From: Albula goreensis
Taxonomy: Eukaryota > Chordata > Actinopteri > Albuliformes > Albulidae
DNA: 64,000 nucleotides
Direction of reading: 5' to 3'
Assembly: GCA_022829145.1 (NCBI GenBank)
Contig: CM040743.1
Location: forward strand, 30,555,646-30,619,645
Positions 24,207 through 35,616 of this stretch are shown here, piece after piece. The translations under genes and the position numbers were made by a program. Below the pieces are notes generated by a model. That model searched no databases. It was given only the letters and a program-made list of their open reading frames with translations, and was not told the origin of the DNA. Position 1 is the first letter of the stretch. Each line of letters starts with the position of its first letter.

Positions 24207-27200
24207 TATCACAATTACTTGCTAGGTGTGGTCATTTCAATATATACTCACTTTTTATGGCTCAAAAATATGATTATTTTACGACATATCGTATCACTAT
24301 AGATGATATCCTGAAATATATTGTCCTCGACAAATCAATTAAAATTAACATGAAACTGGTCCATTATGGTTTTTATACTTTTAAGTTTAAATGTTAGCTA
24401 TCAAATGTAAGTGAGCGAATGAAACAGCTGACCATTGTTGACAAGGCTACGGTTGGCATGGTTACCATTTTTACCGGGCCTACATTCAAGGTGTTCAAGA
24501 TACATGAATTTAATCAACACCTGCCAGCCCATCAGAAACACAGAATTTCTGTATCCATGATGTAACTTTATTTAATCACATTCATGTAACAGTAATAAGT
24601 AATAGTCATGAATGAAAACTGTATTTTTCTTTCTTCTTCTTTTTTTTCTAAACTCAGCCATTCAGAGAATCTCCCTCCACCTAACATTACATTAACAGTG
24701 TGGCTACTTCACTGGGATGAAATGGGCCACAACAAAAAATGGTGGGGACATGTCCCCAGTGTAAATGACTGCTATGTGATTGAGTATATGCCACCGCATT
24801 GTGCTTAAAAGACGGACTGCAAAGCAAGAACTGCACAACTACTGAAAAATGAGAAAGAGATGCCAGTGTATTCATTATGCTTGCTACACCTTCCCCTTGC
24901 CTTAAGAATATTCAAAATAAGCCAGATATAATAGGTCATAGTAAAGGGAGAGAAACAAACAAAAACCTGAAACAAATTATCAATGACCTAATGACATTTC
25001 ACTAATTGCTTGTTTTGTTAAATCAAATTAACAGCTACAGAACAAGAGTAACCTTTTTTTTTTTTTAATATAAGGCAATGTGCATCAAAATGGTATCTTT
25101 TTGTATTACCTACAATATAATTAATAAAGTGTATTATATTATGACTATATTATGACACGCACCATCAGATTGTATTTATTAAAATACCCAGCTTCTGAAA
25201 AACTGTGTGTTAACCTTCACAAATGGCACATTCATCATGTATGACAGTCTCTCTGTAGTAGAGAATGTGTGAGAACGTGGAGGCTTACCTTCTTCACAGT
25301 GTCTATAAACCACCAACACGAAAGCAACTGGAAGATGACTGAAGACGTAGTTTCATTTCATTTTAACTAAACAGGTTTACACTGAATTAAAATAACCATA
25401 TGCAAGCAATGCGACTGAACAATTCATTTGTTATTCTCAGAAAGCGGCCAATGATGGAGAAAATGACCACTGGAACTGTCTGAAAAGTGACTTGAGAAGT
25501 ATAGTACATAGTACATAGTGTTTGATGTAAGTTGGGCCCAATGATGGATGTTCTTATGTAGACAGTTTTGTTTATGTTCATATTGTTCACAACATCGTTC
25601 CTCTCTATAGTGTCTTCTTAAGAAGTGGAACTTTCTTCTACAGTTCAAAATGAGGCGCAGTGCATATATTTTAAGAAAGGATACTGTAAAAGTTCCACAT
25701 TTAATCATTGTACGAATGTTCCTTGCTCTTGTTTAAGCCCAATTATATAATTACAGAGCCCCTTATCAGCAAGTACATAATGCAGTAACATTGGCTTTGA
25801 CCACATCTATAATGTAGTCATTTTAGATGCTCTCACTCTGAGTGATTTACAAGTGCTGTCAACCTAAATAAAATTTATATTAGTTCCTATGATGTCAAAC
25901 AAGTCTTTTCACAAAAGTGGCCATCACAAGTGCCTGGAAAGAAGATATTGAAAGACCTTTTGGGCATTACCCAAGAGTCAGTGGTTATTTTGAACCCCAT
26001 TCTGATCCACATAAGAATGTGATGAAAACTGTCATTTACATTGATGGGCTAACATATCCTCCACTTTTAGCCCAGTGAGATATGACTGTAAGGACTGCAT
26101 GAATGCACTCAGAGAATCGAATTGTAGAAATGTGACTTTGGCTCGTAACTGCTCATTCACTTGATTTATGCTGCCATTTTGAGTATCTGCCATTGTGTAT
26201 AAATTGTGTCACTGAGGATTTATGAAAGCATGCATGATATTATCTCACTTGCCAAGACTCATACTATGTATTCTGCATGAACATTTTGTCATACACACAT
26301 GCTTGGTGCCACCATGGCGCTGTCTCTAGCGTAATAGCAAAAACTCAGACAACATTGTCTAGAGGAAAAGCAGTCTAGTTGACCTGCCTGTAACCTCAAT
26401 TATGTGAATGCAGGAATGTTTGAAGCCAGTCACTCTCGCCATTGTAGTTCACCAGTTCAAACTATCCCAAATACTTGTACGTTTTTAATTTAAACTTGAA
26501 ATTATTCTGGAGCATTTCCTACCGTCCAGATGTATGTTATTTGGTTTGACAAATGTTCATCTCAAACGTTTGCTTCTTCTAACACGCTAATTGTTATGTC
26601 ATTAGCACATCTCTTTTTGTGTCTCTTGCCATGTTTCCTGGAGGATCATTGTCGTTTCCTTTTATCGATTTTAATAAATGATGCTGAGGGTTCATCATGG
26701 CTTCCAAAATGTAGATTTATAGTTATGCCCATTTCATTTTTAACAGAACTTTCAAGTGTTTTCTGTCAGTTGAACATAGCAGCATCAGAAATCTTATGTT
26801 TTCACTTTTTTAATGCCATAATCCAAACATTTATCTTCTGTGTTTGTTGTTAACTCTGCATCATAAATCTTATAAAAGAGCTTATAGTTCATTTGACTTG
26901 CCCTTATACGTAGGCCAATATGTAATTGTATTGTCAGTTAGTAAACACGTACAAGAAAGTCATCATTTTTACTTAGTGGGAGACATTTGACCCTTTTTTC
27001 AGGACACCTGAAATAGGGTACTGTTCTGGGGAAAAAATAAAGTATCTGGTCACCGTACTAATACTGTCATCTATGTTAATTATGTGGGGCGGTGTGAAAA
27101 ATAATACAATATATTTAAAATATTTAAATGATGGTTGAACAATAGTGAATGTGTAGCTTCAAAGAGGTTTTGTAGCTCACAATCTTAAAAAAGGAAACCT

Positions 27201-28984
27201 TATTAAGGGTTTATGGTTTGTGCTCCCCCAAACACCCTAAAGGAGAATGACCATAAATAGGTTGAATCATGCATGACCTTGCCATTGCACACAGCTGACC
27301 TCAAAACCTGTAGGGGAGAGAATCACCCTTCTGTCAACATCATTTACGGTGCATTCCGATCAAGCATTAGGAACCTGCTCAGGGCCCTGGGATATGAAAA
27401 AAATCTCATATTCAGGGAGGATCCAGTCTGTAGGGGTGGAATTTTATCACTACAAACGGGCCTGCAAACTGGATGACGCCGCAAGGGATCATGGAATAGA
27501 CACCTCATATACTGAATTATTGTACATTTTGCTTTGAATGGCCATACAAAAGAGGTCATGAGAGTTCATTGATATAAAACATGGCTGACACTGAAATTCT
27601 TGTAAAATGGTGTTCTTTCCATTATTTGGCTCTGAAATGTACTGTGAATAGGAATCTTAGAATGTACTGGATTTGCAAATAAGCCGGCATTAGCATGTTG
27701 TAACATTCAATGTACTTCAAAAAGTAAGGTTGCCACATAATTTCCTTTTCAGACATTCATGACAGCCAGAGGACTGGAATAGACTTTCTATCCTTCGCTA
27801 GCAAGATGGTGTGGTTCATCAGCGTATTTGTGAAGGCAGTTTCATATGCAGATATAATTTAAACACACATATTAGAAATATCCAAAGTAGCTGTAGTGGT
27901 TTAAAAAAAAGTTTAGGACAAAAACATGGTCATGTGTGAAGAAGTCCCACAGCGTAAATGAATCCTAAATTTAAATAAATAAACAAACAAACAAACTTTT
28001 CTTAGTACTGCCCTGCCTCCGTTTAACGTAGATTTTGTGGATTACTGTAACAAGTCTGACTTTTACTTGCAATCCAGTTTTTCTTTTTTTAATACACTTG
28101 CTATGTGCATTCAATTAAATGCATGATTAGTTATTGTGAGCTCATCAGTTTGGTGATGGATCTTTTCCAGACAATTGATTGTTTGCAAATGTGTTTAATC
28201 AACCATACAATAAAGCACACAAGCCGAATAGAAGGGGTGGAAGTTGGATATTGGTTCAGAACAGGTCATTTTGAATGTTTGTACTGTCAAGGGGTTGCAT
28301 TGAACTTTCAGGTAATGTACCGTTTCGGCCTCCTTATATGGTTGTTTGTTGATGTGCCTGTTTTTTTTTTTCTTTTTGTTTTCCATCTACTGTTCCTTGT
28401 TATGGTCTATGGTGTTGGAAGTCTCCTGCCTCCTCAGAAAGGGAGAGGTTCAGTTGGGGTTGCTTTTCTTTTTCTTTTAGTAATGTTCTGTCTTGGCTCG
28501 GTTGTTACAGTTACTAACTATCTGAGCAAAGCTCCAACAACTAAAATGTGTGCCCTTTCAAAAGTGTTCCCCTGGAAACTAGTAAGATGAAGGAGTTAAC
28601 AATGCGTAAATTTCAGAGTGTCTCCAGTCTGATGACAGCTTGACAAGGGTAGAGGGGGCGAGTCTGCAGGGCCTGCAGGAATAGAGATGCCTGTGCCCTC
28701 CAGCCCCTTCTTTCCTTTCATACCGCTTGATGCGTAATGCTCAAAGTTGAGCACAAAGTGAAAAACATAATACATTTGACCTTAAATTTGAAGGAAAACC
28801 ATGTTGCAGGTGATTCCATTTCACTGTATGAGTATTACAAAAGACTTATTTACCGCTGGCTATTATTCAATTTAAAAATGCATAATATTTTCAGGAATAT
28901 AAGTATGGCTGCAATATTTCGTCTTTTATATTTACATTCCAAACCGGCTTATACTGACCAGATATTTAGCACTGAATATGCTCC
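24207..28984. other. AT-rich non-coding stretch
   Basis: No gene recognised in 4.8 kb. A perfect 14-bp palindrome GGGGACATGTCCCC lies at 24744-24757. A T run is at 25054-25066 and an (AAAC)n run at 27972-27996. The longest frame (28105-28590, 161 codons from a GTG) owes its hydrophobic look to T-rich DNA. Confidence 0.5.
27972..27996. repeat. (AAAT/AAAC)n simple repeat
   Basis: Short tetranucleotide run, AAAT passing into AAAC, about six units. Confidence 0.8.
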
Positions 28985-29185
28985 TGTTCTGTTCTGTTCT
29001 TTATAGGCTCCCTCTGTTAGCTGGGCTGTGCTCAAGGTTTTCTGCTTTTAGCCACAGAGTTTTTCTTTGCCGCTGTCACCCTGTGTTTTCTCAGTGAGGC
29101 CTCAGGGCCCATTTAAAACCTGCTTTGTGACAACAGTATTTTAAAAGTAAAAGCACTGTAGAAATAAAATTGAATTGAATTAAAG
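28985..29185 (+). repeat. 3' tail of a fish LINE/SINE-type retrotransposon
   Basis: The sequence order is GCTCAAGGTTTTCTGCTTTT, GAGTTTTTCTTTGCCGCTGT, CTCAGTGAGGCCTCAGGGCC, CCTGCTTTGTGACAACA, AAAGCACTGTAGAAATAAA and a terminal ATTGAATTGAATT. This matches the layout of a very common teleost retrotransposon 3' end, in which a GAATT tandem forms the tail. Only the end of the element is present, as for a 5'-truncated insertion. Recognition is from family wording; the clade is not determined. Confidence 0.65.
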
Positions 29186-30764
29186 AACACAAATCTTCTA
29201 AAGAGGAAGAATTCAAGGTTCTGTCCGTTCTAATAATGGACGATTCTGTTAAGAGTTTTTCTTTATATTTATTTTGAGAGTGTGTGGAGATTGTGGGTTT
29301 AGTGTGCACTGGAGTCAGAACTGGTTAGTAATATTACTTATGATTTATATTATTTACAGTACGTGAGAGGCATGTGTGAACGGATGTTTGAGGCTGTAAG
29401 TATATATCATCAAAATGTCAACATAAAACATGCATATCATTTTACTCACACAACAGTTAGTCTATTTTTATTACAATTGGTCTGGACACCAACTATTAAT
29501 ATCCATATTATTTCACATTACAACAAACAAAGGGTACACAGTCAAGATGTGAACAATAATTCTACATTCATATACAGCTATATACAAGTAATTTTGTAAT
29601 AAGTGCCCCTGTGGCACAATTGTAAAAGAGACGGTTAAAAAAGAAAAATATATATGTGGGTGAGTTATTCATCAGTGTGGTCAATCATTCACTCCTGTAT
29701 TAAATTTCCTTATTCTACTGGTCATTTGATATTTGAGTCCTGGCTATTATAACTTCAAACATAAATCCAGGCTAACATTACACATAACAGGATAGTCCCA
29801 CCCAGGGCTAAAAATTCAGATTTGTAATAAATTAGGATACTGAATAAAATAGTCTACAATCGACTACTATTTCCACGTGGGTTGGGACTGAAATGAATCA
29901 CATCAATAGTCTAACTGATAGCCAAAACTATTATTTAAAAAAATGAATAAATATATGTATAATTAAACAAATACATTGTTTTATTTAGAACATTTATTTA
30001 TTGTGACATTAATTTCAACATGTATTTATCTGTGCTTCCATGGGTAGCAGTTTGATTTCATTATTGCTAATCAGTTAAGCCACTTTCTCCCCTTTAATAT
30101 CACTAACTCCACTGCTGCCCAGGATAAACTTGGCGGCATGGCTTCATTTTATGGGCTTCATAAAGCTGAAACAATTATATGATTGTGCTGATACAGTTGT
30201 TTTAGTTCCCAAAAAAGTAGAAAAAAAGGTTTTACCTTCTTTTGCCAATACCTTCGGACATAGTCCTGATAAATCATTAATACTGTTTCAGACAAAAAAA
30301 TAAATACCCTTTTTTCTTCTTTCTTAACCCTCACCTTCTGTGAGACTCCAGAGCCTTTTTAACAGCTCAGAAAACATACGTAATATTGTTTTATCAGTTT
30401 GATACTTCATGACTTTTCCTCATTTCATGAGAACTGCTTACAATCGTGATTTTGAGTCGATGGCATGTTTCAGACATCCTCCACAGGAAAACTCATGTTG
30501 GTTCTGTTTGGGGTCTCACAGAAAAGGCAAACATGAAAATGAATTACATGCAAGCAAAGTGAGATGCTAGTTACCTCAAGTTGTGGGTACTACACATGAT
30601 AAGTGATGATGGGAAAGGCATATTGTAGTACCAATCCTGGGAAGGAGGTTCTTAACTACAGTGATCCCACCACTGTGCATATATCAGGACATTATCAAAC
30701 ACAACATATCCTTATATGAACAGTGCAAACCCCTTTAGCCATCTAAAACACAACAGCAGTGAAT
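29186..30764. other. AT-rich non-coding stretch
   Basis: No gene recognised. Bases 29603-29632 read CCCCTGTGGCACAATTG, which resembles a tRNA-type box A of a SINE, but no box B follows, so it is not annotated. The right end may hold further eroded Harbinger sequence. Confidence 0.5.
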
Positions 30765-31300
30765 AGTTTCATACTTGGATATTCATGCTGTGAAAACGCT
30801 TCCTTTTCATGTAATCTGGCTTGTGTTCTGCTTGTTGTGACATGATTGCAATATGCATGCAATCAATGGCAGTAATTACTCTGGGAATCCTGTGAATTAG
30901 TATGACTATAAATGCAATTCAATCAGTGTCCTACATTATTAAAACTAGCTACCTGTTAATTCATGACAGCTCCCTTTGATGGTTTACAGTGGCAGGTGGT
31001 CGGGAAACCCGACATCAGATATACATCAAGCATTTTCTTCAGAGCGGGGTACATCTTGAGATTCCCTCAGCCCACTAGAGTTTTGTTTGGATTCTCCCCA
31101 TCTTTAACAGAATCCCAAAATCTGCCTGTTTGGAAATAGCTAAAGCAATACACACTGCCTGCGTGACAGTAAGTACATAGCTCTGGTATATAAGGTTGCT
31201 GACATATGGCTCGAGACGTTTACACAGGTATGCTATTCTGTCCACACAGAATACAATCTGCGTGCCGATGCTTGACAAGGTCTTCCAAAAACAGTAATGC
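30765..31300 (-). pseudogene. Harbinger (HARBI1-like) transposase pseudogene
   Basis: On the minus strand this is a remnant of the DDE nuclease of a PIF/Harbinger transposon. The first open part (31278-31075) contains RIAYLCKRLEPYVSNL and SYVLTVTQAVCIALA, the N-terminal helical region. After stops, PALKKMLDVYLM appears near 31050. A second good block at about 30899-30770 reads RVITAIDCMHIAIMS and then PDYMKRKRFHSMNIQV, which is the first catalytic Asp (in AIDCMH) and the block that follows it in the family. The middle is shortened and the C-terminal catalytic residues are not recognised. Several stops and frameshifts make it non-functional. No terminal repeats were found nearby. Confidence 0.8.
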
Positions 31301-32900
31301 CTTGTGTCCTAGGGGTCTGCTTGGTCAGTAAACAGGATTTAAATATTTTCAGAGATTCTAGCTATTTAGCCTGCTTCAGAGCAGGGTAGCCATATAGAGT
31401 ATGATACTATAACAATTTATCTAGTTCATTCGCAGTGTTTTCAGACAAGAAGCAAGTTACCTAGCTTGCTGACAGACTAGTTTGGGGTGTAGCTAACCAT
31501 AACTATAGCAATACTCTCCATCCCGCAGTATTCTTAATTTCAAAAAAGTTACACACATTTTCACTCTTGCCTTGATCTGAGATGTATTGCTTCATTTATG
31601 TACCAAAGTTCTCATTCTCTTTGGCATCACTACTGATGTAGATGGTAGAAATCGTTGTCTGCCATTGTTGATTATTCAAGCTGAAAGCTTTGCATGTTCA
31701 CATGTCATAATACTTTTGTCTCGCTTCAACCCAAAATTGGTTGTATCAGTTGAAATTGGCAGTGAACTAACTATTGTCTGGGCTGTACAATGCTTTTGTT
31801 TAGCAAGTTATAATAAATTACTATAAACAAAAGCGTGTGAGTAAACATGACAATGAGCTTTGCTATAAAAAAGATAGGAAGTTATTTATTTTGGTATTGT
31901 AATGTTATTTTACCTATTATACCTTTCAAATCTCCTCTGTATAATAGTTAGCTGTACAGTAATTTATTTGTATGTTCAGCCGTTGCCTGCTAACCTTCAG
32001 GTACATTCAGCACATTTTTTTCCAATTCAAGTTTAATATACAGATAAAATCTGAGGTGATTTGAAGTGTGGAATTGACCTTTTTTCTTACAAGATTTCTG
32101 TGAAAGGTAAAGTGGCACTTGGTAACAATCATTGTCATGTTTGGCCTCGTAGTCATGTTTGTCATTTTATCTGCCATGGCTGGTGGTTCACATTGGCAAG
32201 GCAACAGTTTGAAAGATAGGGGTTAAGTTGATTAAGTATATGTACACTGACATTCCTGACATGGACAGTATATAATTACTAGTGCATGTGCAGTGTGTGG
32301 AGAAGTGATAGCTTGTCATTACCTGAAACAGTGGAGTCACATGCACACGGCTGGGTCAGTTTGAGAGGAATGCTGTGGCAGGCTACATTTTGGAGGAAGG
32401 GAATGAGAGAAAAACAATGAAAAAAGAAGAAGACAGAGAAGAAGTGCGATGGCTTCAGCCTTCCTTTGGGCTATAACATCTGTGGGCATGTGGGTTTGTG
32501 AGTCTCATTAATTATCGAGTTTGTCTTTTCTGACCTGACATGTTTTTGTGTATAAAATGTTCATTATGGGCAATTAACTAAATAAGAGCCTTCAAGAAAA
32601 TGTTTGCTTTAGTGTAGTTTGAGTCATTAGTTTGTCTTTTGTTTGATCTGTCAAGCTAATTTTTTTTTTTTTTAAATTCAGGGTGTTGTGGCTCCAATTC
32701 AGATATAGGCGTAAAATTAATAGCCCCCTCTTCTCATGGTTGTTTCACCTAAAGATATCTCATGGGGACAAAGAAAAGGATACATCAACATGATGTATCT
32801 ATTTAAATTAATACCACAAAACTGTTTTATTAACACAAAATCCCCTATACAAAATGTGAGTTGCAAGAGCCCAACCCAGCTCAAATACTTCAATACTGGG
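31301..32900. other. AT-rich non-coding stretch
   Basis: No gene recognised. The left 100 bases may be the start of the neighbouring Harbinger fossil. GCTA-rich words occur around 31360-31500. Confidence 0.5.
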
Positions 32901-32925
32901 TTTTTTTTTTTTTTTTTTTTTTTTT
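32901..32925. repeat. Poly-T tract
   Basis: Run of 25 T followed by GGGGGAGGG, directly left of an A-rich repeat. It could be the antisense poly-A of an inserted retro-element, but no element is recognisable to its right in that orientation. Confidence 0.9.
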
Positions 32926-33300
32926 GGGGGAGGGTGTCAAAGGCACCAAGGGCCACAGTCACAACTCAGGATGAGGACTCAGATGCAGACAGGAGCAATA
33001 ATGAACCAAAGTTTGTTAAGGCAATCGAAAAAAATCCAAAAGCCAGGCAAGGGTCAAAACCAGCATGATGAAGCAAAGGTACAAAATCACAGTCCAGAGA
33101 GTAAAGTCAAAAAACGGGCCAGTGAAGTCAATAAACCAGGAAGACATGGCAATCAGGCGAAATCAAAATCCAAAAAATCACAAGAACGGAGAACAGGCAG
33201 AAGTCACAACTGACAGGCAAGTCCCTGGAAAAAAGGCTTGTATCGTACAAGAACAAAGCTGAGCAAGATTTAGACAGAAGACACCAAGTGTCCTAGGTTT
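32926..33300 (+). repeat. A-rich interspersed repeat with CAAAA/CAGGCA words
   Basis: The strand is strongly purine-biased and repeatedly uses short words such as AAAATCCAAAA, CCAGGCAAGG, GTCAAAACCAGC, AATCAGGCGAAATC and AACAGGCAGAAGTC. This degenerate decamer-like texture is common in fish repeats, some of which are LTR parts. Frames of 65-110 codons across it are lysine-, glutamine- and asparagine-rich only because of this composition. No ends, target duplication or coding domain were seen, so the class is open. Confidence 0.45.
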
Positions 33301-33789
33301 GGCTACTTGAGGAAATGTAGACAGTTTTGAGAAGGAATCCTTTTGGCATTATGGCTTTCATCATAATGCAGTTGGTAAATAATTTAATAAGAAGAAACAA
33401 ACCATGAAGAGGAGGGATAAGTCACACAGCGGCCCAAATCCAGGGCTTTACTGTGTAAAGTTGCATCTGAAAGTTGTGCGTTTACATGAAGTCAAAGGAT
33501 ATCAAGTCCAGGAGGAATGGAGTTCATGTTCATTTCCATAATATCTTTGGTTTGAAGGAGATTGTTTATTTCTACAGCAAGATGTTTATAGAAATAATTC
33601 GTGCCAAGAATATTATTCAAAGAGAAACAATGAATGCAATCTAGAGAATTACTTAATTCCCCACTGTTGCCACTAAATGTTTCCTTCTTGTCATTTGGAT
33701 GTGTCCTCCTACGTCTGCACACTTTGGCTCCTCGTTTAAGCTCAATGGCCAGCTGAACCTCCCACACAGTAGTCATCTGGATCTCCGCT

Positions 33790-33810
33790 ACACACACACA
33801 CACACACAAA
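33790..33810. repeat. Short (AC)n repeat
   Basis: About ten AC units; gives a false Cys-Val start to the minus-strand frame that crosses it. Confidence 0.85.
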
Positions 33811-34754
33811 ATCCCTCACTCACAAAATGAGATGTGCATTCTGTCACTTATCATTCATATCTCGCTTGTGTGGTGTCTGGTGCCACTGTTGTCCTTTCTG
33901 GTGTGTCACAGTTGACTACATGTGCGGTGGTGTTATTCAATCAGTCGAGTAAACTTCAACACAGCTGGGGCATATGAGAACAAAGGCCAGGCATCTTCAC
34001 TTTATTTGTGGAGATTAAAAACTCAAAAATAAATACCTGCACATCAGTCTCTGAATCAAAATGTAAATAAATTCCGACTGCTACACTAAAAAGTTCTGAC
34101 AGTTGCTAATCTGAACCCAAAGAGGGACCAGAGGAAAAATTACAAAGAGAGATCCAGAGGAAACAAATCACAGTTTTCCCCCTTTTTAATATCCACGTTA
34201 ATCCACATAATACCCTTGCCACAAAATATGTAAACACAGAAACACCTTGGTGAGTTTGTTTTGAAATACGAATTTCAGTCCATAAAACACCAAGAGATTG
34301 CTTTCCACCCTAATAGTAATCCAATTTAATCTAAATGCATGCTCGGCTTAACATAAACTAATATGGACATCAAAGCATGTGTATTATCCCAAAGGTGGCC
34401 AATTCCGATTCTCATATAAATGGGAGGATCTTTGATAAACCCATTTTCAAGAGGCAAAGATTACGCAAGTGAAAGATAAATACAAGGAAAGAAATGGCTG
34501 CTGGGCTTGAAGTATATGCTTTATGTCATACGGTCATTGATTCTAGTGTATTTCAATTAGCTTACAGAACACAGACAATAAGTGGTCATTTCTGCTTTCC
34601 TCAAACTACCTGAACGCCATACAGTTCAAATAAATTATAGCGATTCAAGTCACTCAGATGGAGGATGTACTGTATAACAGCTGTATGACATCTGCTTTGT
34701 CTTTTCGTCTTTCTTTTCATTTTAACATTTATTACAATTAATCTGATCGCTGGG

Positions 34755-34775
34755 CCCCCCCCACCCCCCCCCCCC
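34755..34775. repeat. C-rich low-complexity tract
   Basis: Twenty-one bases of C with one A. Simple low-complexity run. Confidence 0.8.
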
Positions 34776-35189
34776 ATCAACCCCAGTTATAGCTCCCACC
34801 TCAGTGTTCCTCAAAGACTAAACCAGAATGAAGACTGGCTTAGTTTGAAAAAAGATAGATAGAATAAAGTGCAGAGGCTATGCATTTTAATGCACACAAA
34901 AAGGGATGGAGACTTTATCTGCATCCAAACAAACCAATTTCTAAACATGTTTGATAGGCATCCAGCAAATGCAAAGTGAGAAGCATTTCTCTTGAAGAGC
35001 CGATGCTTGAGGTGTACTGAGGGCAGTGGATGTGAATATTAATAATGACTCTTTGTGCTTGATTTGCAAACTTCCAGGTGATCATCAGTCAGTTTCTCAG
35101 TGGGGTTTGACCTTAAAATGAAACAGATTCTAAAGCTAAAGAGTCTTATATAGTCATGTTTACCTGTTTAATCCAAGGTTAGCCCAAGT

Positions 35190-35616
35190 TTTTTTTTTTT
35201 ACTACTGTTTCCCATCATTAGTGGTTTTATAAACAAGTCTAAATACAGGTCTAGGTAAATCTGAATATGATAAAATCTTAAATATGTCTTGTAAATGAAA
35301 ACTGCAATTGATTCTGTGATATTTTGTGAGGAATTAGACGAGTTGTGAGAAATTTTGTTTGAAAACACTGTCTCGATTGTCTGCTCCCTGTCTGGTTGTG
35401 GGTTAGTACCAGCACATCTTGATGATGTCTTGTTAAATGGTTACGTAGGTTTGTTGTGTTATTGTTGCAACTCACCTCAGCGTTGCAAATCTTACATATT
35501 GCTTTGCTTTTATCTGCAATGCTAGTGTCAAGCTTGTGGAATCCAAAATGGTTCCACATGTCAGATTTCATTTGGGAAGGCAATAGTAGGGAGCTTGCAT
35601 TAGCCATTGTGAACAC
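35190..35616 (-). pseudogene. hAT transposase fragment with BED zinc finger
   Basis: This is the N-terminal end of a decayed hAT-superfamily transposase of the ZBED/Ac type. The first frame (35616 down to 35278) has the aromatic start MWNHFGF at residues 20-26, then CKICNAEVSC with the Cys pair at residues 41 and 44, and NTTNLRNHLTRHH with the His pair at 60 and 64/65. Together these form a BED finger, the DNA-binding module of the family. After a frameshift, another minus frame (35368-35168) reads ITESIAVFIY, which matches the next conserved helix. The RNase H-like core and dimerisation domain are absent, so this is a 5' remnant only. No terminal repeats were recognised. Confidence 0.75.

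Larger units (their letters stand above)
33301..35167. other. Non-coding stretch with one odd minus-strand frame
   Basis: No known gene. A minus-strand frame of 105 codons (33492-33809) continues past a single TGA for about 34 more codons; see findings. It starts inside a short CA repeat. A C-rich tract is at 34755-34775. Confidence 0.5.

Noticed and set aside
28105-28590. 161-codon plus frame with apparent membrane segments
   Set aside because: It begins at GTG, not ATG, and its hydrophobic part is encoded by T-rich DNA; no signal, domain or splice context supports it.
29603-29632. tRNA box-A-like sequence
   Set aside because: No box B or SINE body follows; the match is too short to call.
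32736-33262. Lys/Gln-rich frames resembling a nuclear protein
   Set aside because: They arise from the poly-T tract and the purine-biased repeat; the wording repeats at DNA level, not as protein.
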